From the NCBI RefSeq assembly GCF_020177335.1, contig NZ_JAIVMG010000004.1, positions 248,001-312,000 on the forward strand: a DNA stretch of 64,000 bases. Direction: 5' to 3'. This document shows, piece by piece, positions 51,656 to 60,010 of the stretch (within the stretch, counting starts at the first letter, position 1; each line of letters starts with the position of its first letter). Position numbers and translations under genes: made by a program. Under the pieces are notes generated by a model. The model worked only from the letters and a program-made list of their open reading frames with translations, searched no databases and was not told the origin of the DNA. The stretch is from Stappia indica. GTDB lineage: Bacteria > Pseudomonadota > Alphaproteobacteria > Rhizobiales > Stappiaceae.

Positions 51656-52603
51656 ATGTCCCCGATCAGCGACAACCTCGACACGGAACGCCGCGGCGTC
51701 GTCTTCCGCCTGCGTCAGAGCGACATGCTGCATTCCTTCCTGCGGTCGAAGATCGCGATGCTCTCCGCGCTCATCACCCTTGCCGCCATCATCGGCGCCG
51801 CCTTCGCGCCCTGGCTCGCCCCGCATGATCCGTTCGATCTCGCCAGCCTGTCGATCCTCGATTCGCAGCTGCCGCCGGTTGGCATGGAGGGCGCCGATCC
51901 GCTCTATCTGCTGGGCACCGACGATCAGGGCCGCGATGTCTTCTCCGGCATCCTCTACGGCGCCCGCATCTCCCTCGCGGTCGGGTTCGTCTCGGTGCTG
52001 CTGGCGGCGGTCGTCGGCGTCCTGCTCGGCCTTGTCGCCGGCTATGTCGGCGGGCGCACCGATGCCATCATCATGCGCATCGCCGAGGTGCAGCTCACCT
52101 TTCCGGCGATCCTGATCGCGCTTCTGATCGACGGTGTCGCCCGCGCCGTCTTCGGCAATCTCGACCGGGAACGGTATGCCTTCTGGATCCTGGTGCTGTC
52201 CATCGCCCTGTCCTTCTGGGTGCAATTCGCCCGCACCGTGCGCGGCTCGACGCTGGTGGAGCGCAACAAGGAATACGTCCAGGCCGCCCGGCTGATCGGC
52301 ATTCCGCCCTTTCTGATCATGATCCGGCATGTGTTGCCCAATGTCATCGGCCCGGTTCTGGTGATCGCGACCATCAGCCTCGGCCTTGCCATCATCACCG
52401 AGGCCACGCTCTCCTTCCTCGGTGTCGGCATCCCGCCGACCCAGCCCTCGCTCGGCACCCTGGTACGGATCGGCAATGACTTCCTGTTTTCCGGCGAATG
52501 GTGGATCGCCATGTTCCCGGGCTTCGCCCTGGCCATTCTGGTGCTTGCGGTCAATTTGCTGGGCGACTGGCTGCGCGACGCGCTGAACCCCAAGCTGCGG
52601 TAG
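51656..52603 (+). CDS. Dipeptide/oligopeptide ABC transporter permease (DppC/OppC type)
   Basis: 315 aa. Long N-terminal cytosolic arm, first helix SKIAMLSALITLAAIIGAAF (about 31-50), the hallmark LLGTDDQGRDVFSGILYGAR (about 84-103) and EAA loop VQAARLIGIPPFLIMIRHVLPNV. ATG 51656 follows GAGGAGCCAGCCG. Ten bases ahead of the DppD-type ATPase. Confidence 0.93.
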   Translation: MSPISDNLDTERRGVVFRLRQSDMLHSFLRSKIAMLSALITLAAIIGAAFAPWLAPHDPFDLASLSILDSQLPPVGMEGADPLYLLGTDDQGRDVFSGILYGARISLAVGFVSVLLAAVVGVLLGLVAGYVGGRTDAIIMRIAEVQLTFPAILIALLIDGVARAVFGNLDRERYAFWILVLSIALSFWVQFARTVRGSTLVERNKEYVQAARLIGIPPFLIMIRHVLPNVIGPVLVIATISLGLAIITEATLSFLGVGIPPTQPSLGTLVRIGNDFLFSGEWWIAMFPGFALAILVLAVNLLGDWLRDALNPKLR

Positions 52604-52613
52604 GGCTGGCACG

Positions 52614-53615
52614 ATGACACAGATCCCCTTGCTTTCGGTCGAGAACCTCCGGGTCGAATTTCCGACCCGCCACGGCGTCCTGACCGCCATCGATGGTATT
52701 TCCTTTTCCCTGCGCGAAGGCGAGGTGCTGGGCGTCGTGGGCGAATCCGGCGCTGGCAAGTCCCTCACCGGCGCGGCGGTGATCGGCCTGCTGGAGCCGC
52801 CCGGGCGGATCGCCGGCGGTGAGATCCGCCTGAAGGGCGAGCGGATCGACACCCTGTCGCCGGCGGCCCTGCGCCGGGTCCGCGGCAAGCGCATCGGCAT
52901 GGTGTTCCAGGATCCGCTCACCAGTCTCAATCCGCTGTTCACCATCGGCGACCAGATCATCGAGACGATCATGACCCATTTGCCGGTCTCCGAGGCGGAG
53001 GCACGCAAGCGGGCCATCGCCCTGCTGGACGAGGTGGGCATTCCCGCCGCCGCCCAGCGGCTTTCCGCCTATCCGCATCAGTTCTCCGGCGGCATGCGTC
53101 AAAGGGTGGTGATCGCGCTGGCGCTCTGCGCCGAACCGGAGCTGGTGATCGCCGACGAGCCGACCACCGCGCTTGACGTATCGGTGCAGGCGCAGATCAT
53201 TCACCTGTTGCAGCGCATCTGCCGCGATCACCGTACGGCGGTGATGCTGATCACCCACGACATGGGGGTGATCGCCGAAACCGCCGACCGGGTGGCGGTG
53301 ATGTACTCGGGGCGCATTGCCGAAATCGGCCCGGTGCGGGATGTGATCGCCAACCCGCGCCACCCCTATACGGTCGGCCTGATGGGGGCGATCCCCACCT
53401 TGAGCGGCGACCAGCAGCGCCTGACCCAGATCCCCGGCGCCATGCCCCGTCTCGATGCCATCCCCTCCGGCTGCGCCTTCAACCCGCGCTGCGCCCAAGC
53501 CTTCGACCGCTGCCGGCGGGAGCGTCCCGCCCTGATGCCCGCCGGTGAAGGCGAGGCCGCATGCTGGCTGGTGCATACGGCCAAACAAAAGGCCGGCGAA
53601 GGAGAGACCGCATGA
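52614..53615 (+). CDS. Dipeptide/oligopeptide ABC transporter ATP-binding protein (DppD/OppD type)
   Basis: 333 aa. Walker A GESGAGKS (about 42-49), Q-loop FQDPLTSLNP, signature FSGGMRQRVVIALAL (about 157-171), Walker B LVIADEPTTALDV. The oligopeptide C-terminal extension has the four Cys-type cluster GCAFNPRCAQAFDRCRRERP (about 284-303), followed by CW. Last codons overlap the next ATPase gene (ATGA). Confidence 0.94.
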   Translation: MTQIPLLSVENLRVEFPTRHGVLTAIDGISFSLREGEVLGVVGESGAGKSLTGAAVIGLLEPPGRIAGGEIRLKGERIDTLSPAALRRVRGKRIGMVFQDPLTSLNPLFTIGDQIIETIMTHLPVSEAEARKRAIALLDEVGIPAAAQRLSAYPHQFSGGMRQRVVIALALCAEPELVIADEPTTALDVSVQAQIIHLLQRICRDHRTAVMLITHDMGVIAETADRVAVMYSGRIAEIGPVRDVIANPRHPYTVGLMGAIPTLSGDQQRLTQIPGAMPRLDAIPSGCAFNPRCAQAFDRCRRERPALMPAGEGEAACWLVHTAKQKAGEGETA

Positions 53616-54640
53616 GCGCGCTGCAGCCACAGCCGGTGGTCGAGGTGCGCGGCCTCGGCCGTACCTTCGATGTCTCCCGCCCCTGGCTCAACCGGGTGCT
53701 GGAACGCCAGCCGAAGGCCTTTCTCAAGGCTGCCCAGGACATCACCTTCGCCATCGACAAGGGCGAGACCTTCGCGCTCGTCGGCGAATCCGGCTCCGGC
53801 AAGTCGACGGTCGCCAAGCTTGTGGTCGGGCTTCTGGAGGCGAGCGCCGGGGAGGTCCGCATCGACGGCATCGACATGCGCCGGCAAACGCCCTCCAGTG
53901 CCGCCATGCGCGATTTGCGCCGCCGCATCCAGATGATCTTTCAGGACCCTTATGCCAGCCTCAATCCGCGCTGGCGGGTCGACCGGATCATCGCCGAACC
54001 GATCCGCGCCTTTGGGTTGGAGCGCTCGCGGCAGGCCATCGCCACCCGTGTCGGCGAATTGCTCGAGTTGGTGCGCCTGCATCCGCGCGACGGGCAAAAG
54101 TATCCGCATGAGTTTTCCGGCGGCCAGCGCCAGCGCATCTGCATTGCCCGCGCGCTGGCCTCCCGGCCGGAGTTTCTCGTCTGCGACGAACCGACCTCGG
54201 CGCTGGATGTCTCGGTGCAGGCGCAGATCCTCAACCTGATGCGCGACCTTCAGGACGAATTCGGCCTCACCTACCTGTTCATCAGCCACGACCTGGCCGT
54301 GGTCCGGCACATGGCCCGGCGCATCGGCGTGATGTACCTCGGCCGACTGGTGGAGATCGCGGGCAGCGGCGATCTGTTCGCCCGCCCGCAGCATCCCTAT
54401 ACGCGGATGCTGATGGCAGCGATCCCCGACCTCACCATGTCCGGCCGGCCACGGCGCGCCATCGAAGGCGAGATCCCCAACCCGATCAACCCGCCCTCCG
54501 GTTGCACCTTCCATCCGCGCTGCCCGCTGGCCAACGACCGCTGCCGGCGCGAGTTGCCGCAACTTGGCAGCGTGAACGCGGGCAGCAGTGCGGTTGCCTG
54601 CCACGCGGTCGAGGAAGGACGCGCCGACGCCGGCCCGTGA
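53612..54640 (+). CDS. Dipeptide/oligopeptide ABC transporter ATP-binding protein (DppF/OppF type)
   Basis: 342 aa. Walker A GESGSGKST (about 57-65), FQDPYASLNPRWRV, signature FSGGQRQRICIARALA (about 171-186), LVCDEPTSALDV, and C-terminal GCTFHPRCPLANDRCRRELP. The N-terminus has an insert LNRVLERQPKAFLKAAQDI before the core, common in OppF proteins. Overlaps the DppD-type gene by 4 bp and ends the operon. Confidence 0.94.
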   Translation: MSALQPQPVVEVRGLGRTFDVSRPWLNRVLERQPKAFLKAAQDITFAIDKGETFALVGESGSGKSTVAKLVVGLLEASAGEVRIDGIDMRRQTPSSAAMRDLRRRIQMIFQDPYASLNPRWRVDRIIAEPIRAFGLERSRQAIATRVGELLELVRLHPRDGQKYPHEFSGGQRQRICIARALASRPEFLVCDEPTSALDVSVQAQILNLMRDLQDEFGLTYLFISHDLAVVRHMARRIGVMYLGRLVEIAGSGDLFARPQHPYTRMLMAAIPDLTMSGRPRRAIEGEIPNPINPPSGCTFHPRCPLANDRCRRELPQLGSVNAGSSAVACHAVEEGRADAGP

Positions 54641-54683
54641 CCCCATGCCGCTGGCCTGCTGCCGCCCGCGACTACGGCGGGGC

Positions 54684-54714
54684 TTGACCCTCCAGTGACT
54701 GGAATGCCTATACG
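54684..54714 (+). promoter_or_regulatory. CueR/MerR-type copper promoter
   Basis: -35 TTGACC (54684-54689), 19-bp spacer, -10 TATACG (54709-54714). The spacer centre holds the perfect dyad TCCAGT G ACTGGA (54691-54703). The over-long spacer with a centred dyad is the signature of MerR-family activators such as CueR, which twist the DNA when copper binds. Lies 89 bp upstream of the copper ATPase ATG. No merR-family regulator gene is adjacent. Confidence 0.88.
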
Positions 54715-54802
54715 CAAGGCAACGCATCGCCGTGCCCGCCGCTGTGGCCCGTCCTCCCCGACATTCGGCCGGCGCGAGAAACGGCATTCAAGGAGTTTTC
54801 CG

Positions 54803-57049
54803 ATGTCCCAGATGGGTCTTCAGATTGAGCAGGACAGCACCGACCCCGCCCGCGTGGCGGTGCAGCTTCAGGTCACCGGCATGACCTGCGCCGCCTGCGC
54901 CGCCCGGATCGAGAAGGTGCTCACCCGCGCCCCCGGCGTGCTGCGCGCCGTCGTCAACTTGCCGATGGAAACCGCGCTGGTGGAGACCGACGGCAGCGCC
55001 GGCCCGGACGCCCTGATCCGCCTGGTGGAAGGCGCCGGCTTCGGCGCCGAGGAGCGTGCCAGCGACGCCAGCAGCGAGCGCGCCCGGCAGGAACAGGCGG
55101 ATGCGGCGACCCGGGCGGAGGAGCGGCGCACCTTCGCGCTTCTGGTCTTCTCCACCCTTTTGACCCTGCCGCTGGTCGCCGGCATGGTGACCGCCCCCTT
55201 CGGCCTCGACCTGATGCCGCCGGCCATGGTGCAGATGGTTCTGGCGACCATCGTCCAGATCGTGGTCGGACGCCGGTTTTACGTGGGTGCGGCGCGCGCG
55301 CTTGCCGGCGGCGGCGCCAACATGGATGTGCTGGTGGTGCTCGGCACCACCGCCGCCTACCTCTACAGTGCCATCCTGACCCTGCGCGCCTGGCCGGAAA
55401 ACCCCGGGCACCTCTACTTCGAGGCCTCGGCGGTCATCCTGACGCTGATTCTCTTTGGCAAGCTGCTGGAAACCCGGGCCAAGCGCACCACCACCGCCGC
55501 CATTCGCGCCCTGACCGAGCTGCGGCCGGACACCGCCCATCGCCTGACCGAGAGCGGCGGCATCGAAACCGTGCCGGTGGATGCGCTCTTTCCCGGCGAC
55601 CGGGTCCTCGTCAAGCCGGGCGAGCGCATGCCCGTCGATGGCCGGGTGCTGGAGGGGGGCAGCGATCTCGACGAATCGCTGGTCACCGGCGAGAGCCTGC
55701 CGGTCGCCAAGACCGTCGGCGATGAGGTGATCGGCGGCACGATCAACGGCTCCGGCGCGCTGACGGTGGAGACCACCGCGCTGGGGGCCGACAGCAAGCT
55801 TTCCGCCATCATCCGACTGGTCGAGGCCGCCCAGAGCAGCAAGGCGCCGGTGCAGAAGCTGGTCGACAAGGTGTCGTCGATCTTCGTGCCAATCGTGGTC
55901 CTCGTTGCAATCGCCACCTTCGCCGGCTGGTGGCTGACCGGCGCGGAACTGGATGCGGCCATTGGCGCCACCGTCGCCGTGCTGGTCATTGCCTGCCCCT
56001 GCGCCCTTGGCCTGGCCACCCCCACCGCCCTCGTCGCCGGAACCGGCGCTGCCGCCCGTGCCGGCATCCTGATCCGCGACATCGAGGCGCTGGAAATCGC
56101 CCACAAGGTCGACACGGTGGTGTTCGACAAGACCGGAACGCTGACCGAAGGCCGTCCGGCGGTGACCGACATCCGCGCCTTCGACCGCAACGACGACCGG
56201 CTGTTGCGCATCGCCGCCTCGGCCCAGTTGCCGAGCGAGCACCCGCTGGGCCGGGCGATGATCGAGGCGGCCGAGGAACGCGGCCTGCAGCTCTCCCGGC
56301 CGAGCGATTTCCGCGCCGTTCCCGGCCAGGGCATCATCGCCGAGATCGCCGGCGAGACCGTTCTGATCGGCAACAGCCGGCTGTTGCAGGCGCATGGCGT
56401 CGACCGTTTCATGGCTGACCAGATCGCCCGCAGCTTCGCCGCCGAGGCCAAGACCTGCGCCACCGTTGCCATTGCCGGCCATGCGGTTGGGGTGATCGCC
56501 CTCGCCGACACGGTGCGCCCCGAAACGCCCGCTGGGCTGGCGCGGCTGGCCGAACTCAATGTCGCCCCGGTGATGCTGACCGGCGACACCGAGGCGGTGG
56601 CCCGCACCGTTGCCGAGGAGCTGGGCATCGAGCAGGTGATTGCCGGGGTGCCGCCGGAGGGCAAGGCGGAAACCGTCACCGGGCTGGTGGAGGAAGGCCG
56701 GACCGTGGCCATGGTCGGCGACGGGGTCAATGACGCCCCGGCCCTGGCCGCTGCCAGCGTCGGCATCGCCATGGGCTCCGGCTCGGAAGTGGCGCTGGAG
56801 ACCGCCGGCATCACCTTGATGCGCCCGCGTCCGGACCTTGTCGCCGATGCCATCGGCGTCTCCCGGGCAACCGTGCGCAAGATCCGGCAGAACCTGTTCT
56901 GGGCCTTCGCCTACAACGTCGTCGGCATTCCGCTCGCCGCACTTGGCCTGTTGACCCCGGCGCTCGCCGGGGCGGCCATGGCGCTGTCCTCGGTTTCCGT
57001 CGTGACCAATGCCGCCCTGCTGCGGCGCTGGCGGGCGAAGGCGCAATAG
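54803..57049 (+). CDS. copA: Copper-exporting P1B-type ATPase
   Basis: 748 aa. Single N-terminal HMA domain with GMTCAAC (Cys29, Cys32); eight membrane helices with ion site CPC (398-400); phosphorylated Asp442 in [19 protein letters not shown] near 638; SEHPLG HP motif near 480. These mark Cu(I) export from the cytosol. ATG 54803 follows AAGGAG; an earlier in-frame ATG at 54695 lies inside the promoter. Regulated by the CueR-type promoter upstream. Confidence 0.94.
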   Translation: MSQMGLQIEQDSTDPARVAVQLQVTGMTCAACAARIEKVLTRAPGVLRAVVNLPMETALVETDGSAGPDALIRLVEGAGFGAEERASDASSERARQEQADAATRAEERRTFALLVFSTLLTLPLVAGMVTAPFGLDLMPPAMVQMVLATIVQIVVGRRFYVGAARALAGGGANMDVLVVLGTTAAYLYSAILTLRAWPENPGHLYFEASAVILTLILFGKLLETRAKRTTTAAIRALTELRPDTAHRLTESGGIETVPVDALFPGDRVLVKPGERMPVDGRVLEGGSDLDESLVTGESLPVAKTVGDEVIGGTINGSGALTVETTALGADSKLSAIIRLVEAAQSSKAPVQKLVDKVSSIFVPIVVLVAIATFAGWWLTGAELDAAIGATVAVLVIACPCALGLATPTALVAGTGAAARAGILIRDIEALEIAHKVDTVVFDKTGTLTEGRPAVTDIRAFDRNDDRLLRIAASAQLPSEHPLGRAMIEAAEERGLQLSRPSDFRAVPGQGIIAEIAGETVLIGNSRLLQAHGVDRFMADQIARSFAAEAKTCATVAIAGHAVGVIALADTVRPETPAGLARLAELNVAPVMLTGDTEAVARTVAEELGIEQVIAGVPPEGKAETVTGLVEEGRTVAMVGDGVNDAPALAAASVGIAMGSGSEVALETAGITLMRPRPDLVADAIGVSRATVRKIRQNLFWAFAYNVVGIPLAALGLLTPALAGAAMALSSVSVVTNAALLRRWRAKAQ

Positions 57050-57062
57050 CCCGCGCAGGAGC

Positions 57063-57091
57063 GGGCGCCGGATCGCCAGCGACCGGCGCCC
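57063..57091. terminator. Hairpin between convergent copA and asparaginase genes
   Basis: 9-bp perfect arms GGGCGCCGG (57063-57071) and CCGGCGCCC (57083-57091) in the 52-bp convergent gap, next to a 6-bp dyad GCCCGC/GCGGGC (57050-57067). No T-run. Confidence 0.45.
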
Positions 57092-57101
57092 ATCGCGGGG
57101 C

Positions 57102-58700
57102 TCACCCCGGCACGCTGCCGTAGAGCACCGCCGTCACCTCGCCGTTGTGATAGTCGTAGACATAGAGCGCCAGATCTCCGCTGGTGGTCGAGCCGGACAG
57201 GATCAGCGCCGAATAGGCCTGACCAACGGAATAGTCGCGGGTCGCCCAGACCGGCGCATTGCGCCGGTCATAGAGCACCAGATTGCCGTCATCCTGCATC
57301 ACCAGCCGGCCCGGCGCATTGAAGGCACCGCTCATCGCCCGCCAGAGCTGGGTGCCGGACGCATCCTGCAGGACCGGACCGAGATCGGGATCGTTGACAA
57401 GGGTGGCGCTGCCGTCGAAGGCGGAAATCGACTGCCCCGGCGCCAGGAAGCCGAGGCCCCGGCAATCGAGCCGGTTGACATCCATCATCTCGCCGGCGAT
57501 CGGCGTGCGCATCATGTCCTCGATCATCGCCTGCGACCAGCCCCGGCTCTCGTAGTCGCGCAGCGCCAGCAGATAGAGAAGCTTGGCCTGGGTGGCCGGT
57601 CCCTGCATGTCGTAATTGCCGATACAGCCGCAATCGGACAGCCAGGAGCCGGAGGCATAGGCCGTGGAGTTGACGATGCCGGCGATCACCTGGGTGCCGG
57701 CAACGATCACCATGCCGGCATCATGGGCGCTCTTCAGCACCTTGTAGACCGCCCCGCTTTCCGGATCGTCCGGGTCGCCGGAGGGGAAATTGCCCTCGCC
57801 ATAGCCTTGCAGGAACAAGCCGCCCACCTTGCCATCGCCACTGAGCGCACCTTGCAGCATGCTGGCCAGCGCACTGGTGGTTGGTGAGGCGCCGGTGTCG
57901 TATTGCGCCGGGAAGGCGAGGAAATTCAGTACATCCGCATCGTCGATATGCGCGGCCACGTAGGACGTCTGATCCTGCAGGCGGGCAAGCGCATCCGGGT
58001 CATCGAGCGCCAGCGAGGACTGGAACGGTCCCGGCGGGAACTGGCGATTGTCCAGATAGACCTCGATGCCGGTCAGATCGAGGATCGGATGGTTCGGCGA
58101 GGTGAAGGCATCGAAATGCGAGGCATTGGTTTTCAAGGTCCGGTTGCCCAGCATCAGCCGATCATCGAAGAACAGGCCGACCGCCGGCATTCCCGTGCGC
58201 ATGGCATCGATGGCGCCAAGCACGTTGCGCAGCGCATCGGTGTTGTAGAGGATCGACAGCGCGTCCTGCGGGGTCGCCCGGTAAAACAGCGGCAATTGCG
58301 AACCGGTGACCATCACCGGCTTGGACAGGATCGCATTGGCATAGCCATCCGCGCCCAGCCCTGTCAGCAGGAAGGACAGTGCCGAGGCGGTCCAGGCCAT
58401 GGTGTCCGTGCCATGCAGGATCAGAAAGGCATCATGGCTGGAATACAGCGTGGTATCGCCCGGCTGGCCGATCAACCGGGCGGCGATGGTGCACCAATCC
58501 GCCGGTTGCAGGTTGGTGCTGTCCAGCGTCGGGTCGAGATAATCGTAGCTGATCTGCGCATCCGGATATTTCTGCAAGATGGTCGGCCCCACCAGTTGGT
58601 CGAAGGCCTGGCAGAAATCCGCACCCGACAGGGGCGCGAGCGGACTGTCCACCGAACCGATGGTGCCACCGGTATAAAGAACACGGATCGCGAAGGACAT
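57102..58700 (-). CDS. Asparaginase fused to a bulb-type lectin domain
   Basis: 532 aa. Residues 1 to about 415 form an L-asparaginase (type I-like): nucleophile loop YTGGTIGS (Thr13), LHGTDTMAWTASALSF with Thr98/Asp99, VTGSQLPL (131-138) and KTNASHFDAF starting at Lys190. It would hydrolyse asparagine to aspartate and ammonia. Residues about 417-532 form a beta-prism II (GNA-like) lectin: PGQSISAFDG, then RLVMQDDGNLVLYDRR (465-480) with the Q-D-N-V-Y mannose-site pattern and VWATRDY. No signal peptide is present. ATG follows GGGAGG. This fusion is not one I know. Divergent from the next gene across a palindrome. Confidence 0.85.
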   Translation of the reverse strand: MSFAIRVLYTGGTIGSVDSPLAPLSGADFCQAFDQLVGPTILQKYPDAQISYDYLDPTLDSTNLQPADWCTIAARLIGQPGDTTLYSSHDAFLILHGTDTMAWTASALSFLLTGLGADGYANAILSKPVMVTGSQLPLFYRATPQDALSILYNTDALRNVLGAIDAMRTGMPAVGLFFDDRLMLGNRTLKTNASHFDAFTSPNHPILDLTGIEVYLDNRQFPPGPFQSSLALDDPDALARLQDQTSYVAAHIDDADVLNFLAFPAQYDTGASPTTSALASMLQGALSGDGKVGGLFLQGYGEGNFPSGDPDDPESGAVYKVLKSAHDAGMVIVAGTQVIAGIVNSTAYASGSWLSDCGCIGNYDMQGPATQAKLLYLLALRDYESRGWSQAMIEDMMRTPIAGEMMDVNRLDCRGLGFLAPGQSISAFDGSATLVNDPDLGPVLQDASGTQLWRAMSGAFNAPGRLVMQDDGNLVLYDRRNAPVWATRDYSVGQAYSALILSGSTTSGDLALYVYDYHNGEVTAVLYGSVPG

Positions 58701-58756
58701 GAGTGGCCTCCCGTAGGGTCAGAGGGCGAAGGCAAAACTTTCACGTGCCCCGCCGA

Positions 58757-58776
58757 CAATATACGCGCATATATTG
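58757..58776. promoter_or_regulatory. 20-bp palindrome in divergent promoter
   Basis: CAATATACGCGCATATATTG: 9 of 10 pairs match. It lies 57 bp upstream of the asparaginase-lectin start and 61 bp upstream of the divergent gene, almost central. AT-rich arms suit a TetR, MarR or GntR dimer that would regulate both genes. Confidence 0.55.
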
Positions 58777-58836
58777 CATTCGCGCCAGCCCATGCTACCC
58801 TTGATTGATCTTTCCGCAAGTCATAGAGAGGCCTTC

Positions 58837-59541
58837 ATGAGCCTGCATCCCAAGTTTTCCGGAATGGTACACCCCGACGACGTGCGTTTGAGCGTGGTTC
58901 TGGACCAGGCCCATGTGATTGCGCCGCAGAGCGTGCCGGTGGTCGACAAGGCGACCGGCCAGACCCGCTACGTGCAGAAATACGGGGATACGATCGAGAA
59001 CACCGGCGCGACCGTCTACGCCCCGCCGACCGATTGCGGCGGCGCCTTCATGTCCGCAAGGTTCCAGCCAAACAACAACTGCTATAATTACAGCTGCGAC
59101 ATCGCCACCAATTCCTTCGCCCAGCCAGGGCGGGCCAGCGGCATTTTCCTCGACTTCCCCCCCACCGGAGAGGCGGTTGTCGAAGGGGCCAAGGCAGACG
59201 GGCTGCAATGGCTCGGCACCGACTATCCAGTCAACTGGCTGAAGGTCGGCAACGGCCACGCGGTCGCCCTGCTGATCTCCCCGGCCAACACCCGCCTCGG
59301 CTGGCCCGGCGATTACCACTGGGTTCGCTACGACCAGACCGGCGGAGCCTGGTCGCAAAAGGATGGCGGCGATCAAGTGACGAATTTCGACTTCGCCGGC
59401 AACCCGATCACCGATCCGGCCACTGCGGACTGGACCGTCAATCAGGGACCGACCAGCCAGTCGGCCGGCGCCGACGTCATTGTCACCTATGATTTCTACG
59501 GCTACCTGATCGTCCCGCACAACCGCGTGACGATCCTCTAG
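58837..59541 (+). CDS. Unknown protein, possible papain-like cysteine hydrolase
   Basis: 234 aa, no signal peptide or membrane span. Not recognised with confidence. The centre has NNNCYNYSCDIATNSFAQPG (79-98) and later GDYHWVRYDQTGGAWSQKDG (158-177), then TNFDFAGNPITDP. A Cys in a CYNY setting, a His in YHW and an Asp downstream (Cys82, His161, Asp185 or Asp193) would fit a Cys-His-Asp hydrolase, a guess from order and spacing. Cys67 and Cys87 are extra. ATG follows GAGAGG. Divergent from the asparaginase-lectin gene with a shared palindrome, suggesting joint control. Confidence 0.6.
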   Translation: MSLHPKFSGMVHPDDVRLSVVLDQAHVIAPQSVPVVDKATGQTRYVQKYGDTIENTGATVYAPPTDCGGAFMSARFQPNNNCYNYSCDIATNSFAQPGRASGIFLDFPPTGEAVVEGAKADGLQWLGTDYPVNWLKVGNGHAVALLISPANTRLGWPGDYHWVRYDQTGGAWSQKDGGDQVTNFDFAGNPITDPATADWTVNQGPTSQSAGADVIVTYDFYGYLIVPHNRVTIL

Positions 59542-59623
59542 GGTCCAGCCGCCGGTCTTGCGGCCCCTGCCACGCCCATGCCAAACCTTCGGCGGAAAAT
59601 TCGGGGAGAGGCAGAAGCAACCT

Positions 59624-59643
59624 TGACGATTACGTAAACGTCA
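59624..59643. promoter_or_regulatory. LiuR-like palindrome upstream of SCP2 gene
   Basis: TGACGATTACGTAAACGTCA: 9 of 10 pairs match. It resembles, from memory, the TTGACGTTTACGTAAA-type sites of LiuR, the MerR-family regulator of branched-chain and acyl-CoA catabolism in proteobacteria. Sits 59 bp upstream of the SCP2 ATG, where a promoter is expected. Confidence 0.55.
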
Positions 59644-59701
59644 TGTTTTCTGCCTCTGCAGATCACCGGGCCTGAAGCGCCCGGACAAGGGAGACAAAGA
59701 C

Positions 59702-59983
59702 ATGACGATTGCCGAACTCACCGACACCGTCCGTGGCAAGGTCGCCGGCGGCGGCATTGATGAGAGCGTGAAATTCGACTGCGGCGACGACGGCGTCATC
59801 CTCGTCAAGGGCAGCGAGGTCAGCAACGACGATGCCGATGCCGATTGCACCATCGGCATCTCCAAGGACAACCTGGCCAAGCTCCTGGCCGGCGACCTCA
59901 ACCCGACCACCGCCTTCATGACCGGCAAGATCAAGGTCAGCGGCGACATGAGCATCGCCATGAAGCTGGGCAGCATCGTCTGA
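59702..59983 (+). CDS. SCP2 sterol-binding domain protein
   Basis: 93 aa stand-alone SCP2 fold. FDCGDDGVILVKGSEVSNDDADADCTI-like beta strands (about 24-50), then the family's ISKDNLAKLLAGDLNPTTAFMTGKIKVSGDM (about 53-83). Such proteins bind fatty acyl-CoA or other lipids in the cytosol. Preceded by GGGAGACAAAGAC. The LiuR-like palindrome upstream fits lipid or acyl-CoA control. Confidence 0.92.
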   Translation: MTIAELTDTVRGKVAGGGIDESVKFDCGDDGVILVKGSEVSNDDADADCTIGISKDNLAKLLAGDLNPTTAFMTGKIKVSGDMSIAMKLGSIV

Positions 59984-60010
59984 CACCGCCACTCTGCGGG
60001 CGGCCGCGTC

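Noticed and set aside
54788-57046. A 752-codon open frame on the minus strand
   Set aside because: Antisense to copA, which has every P1B-ATPase motif. The opposing frame is low-complexity Gly/His/Asp/Gln-rich translation with no family features.
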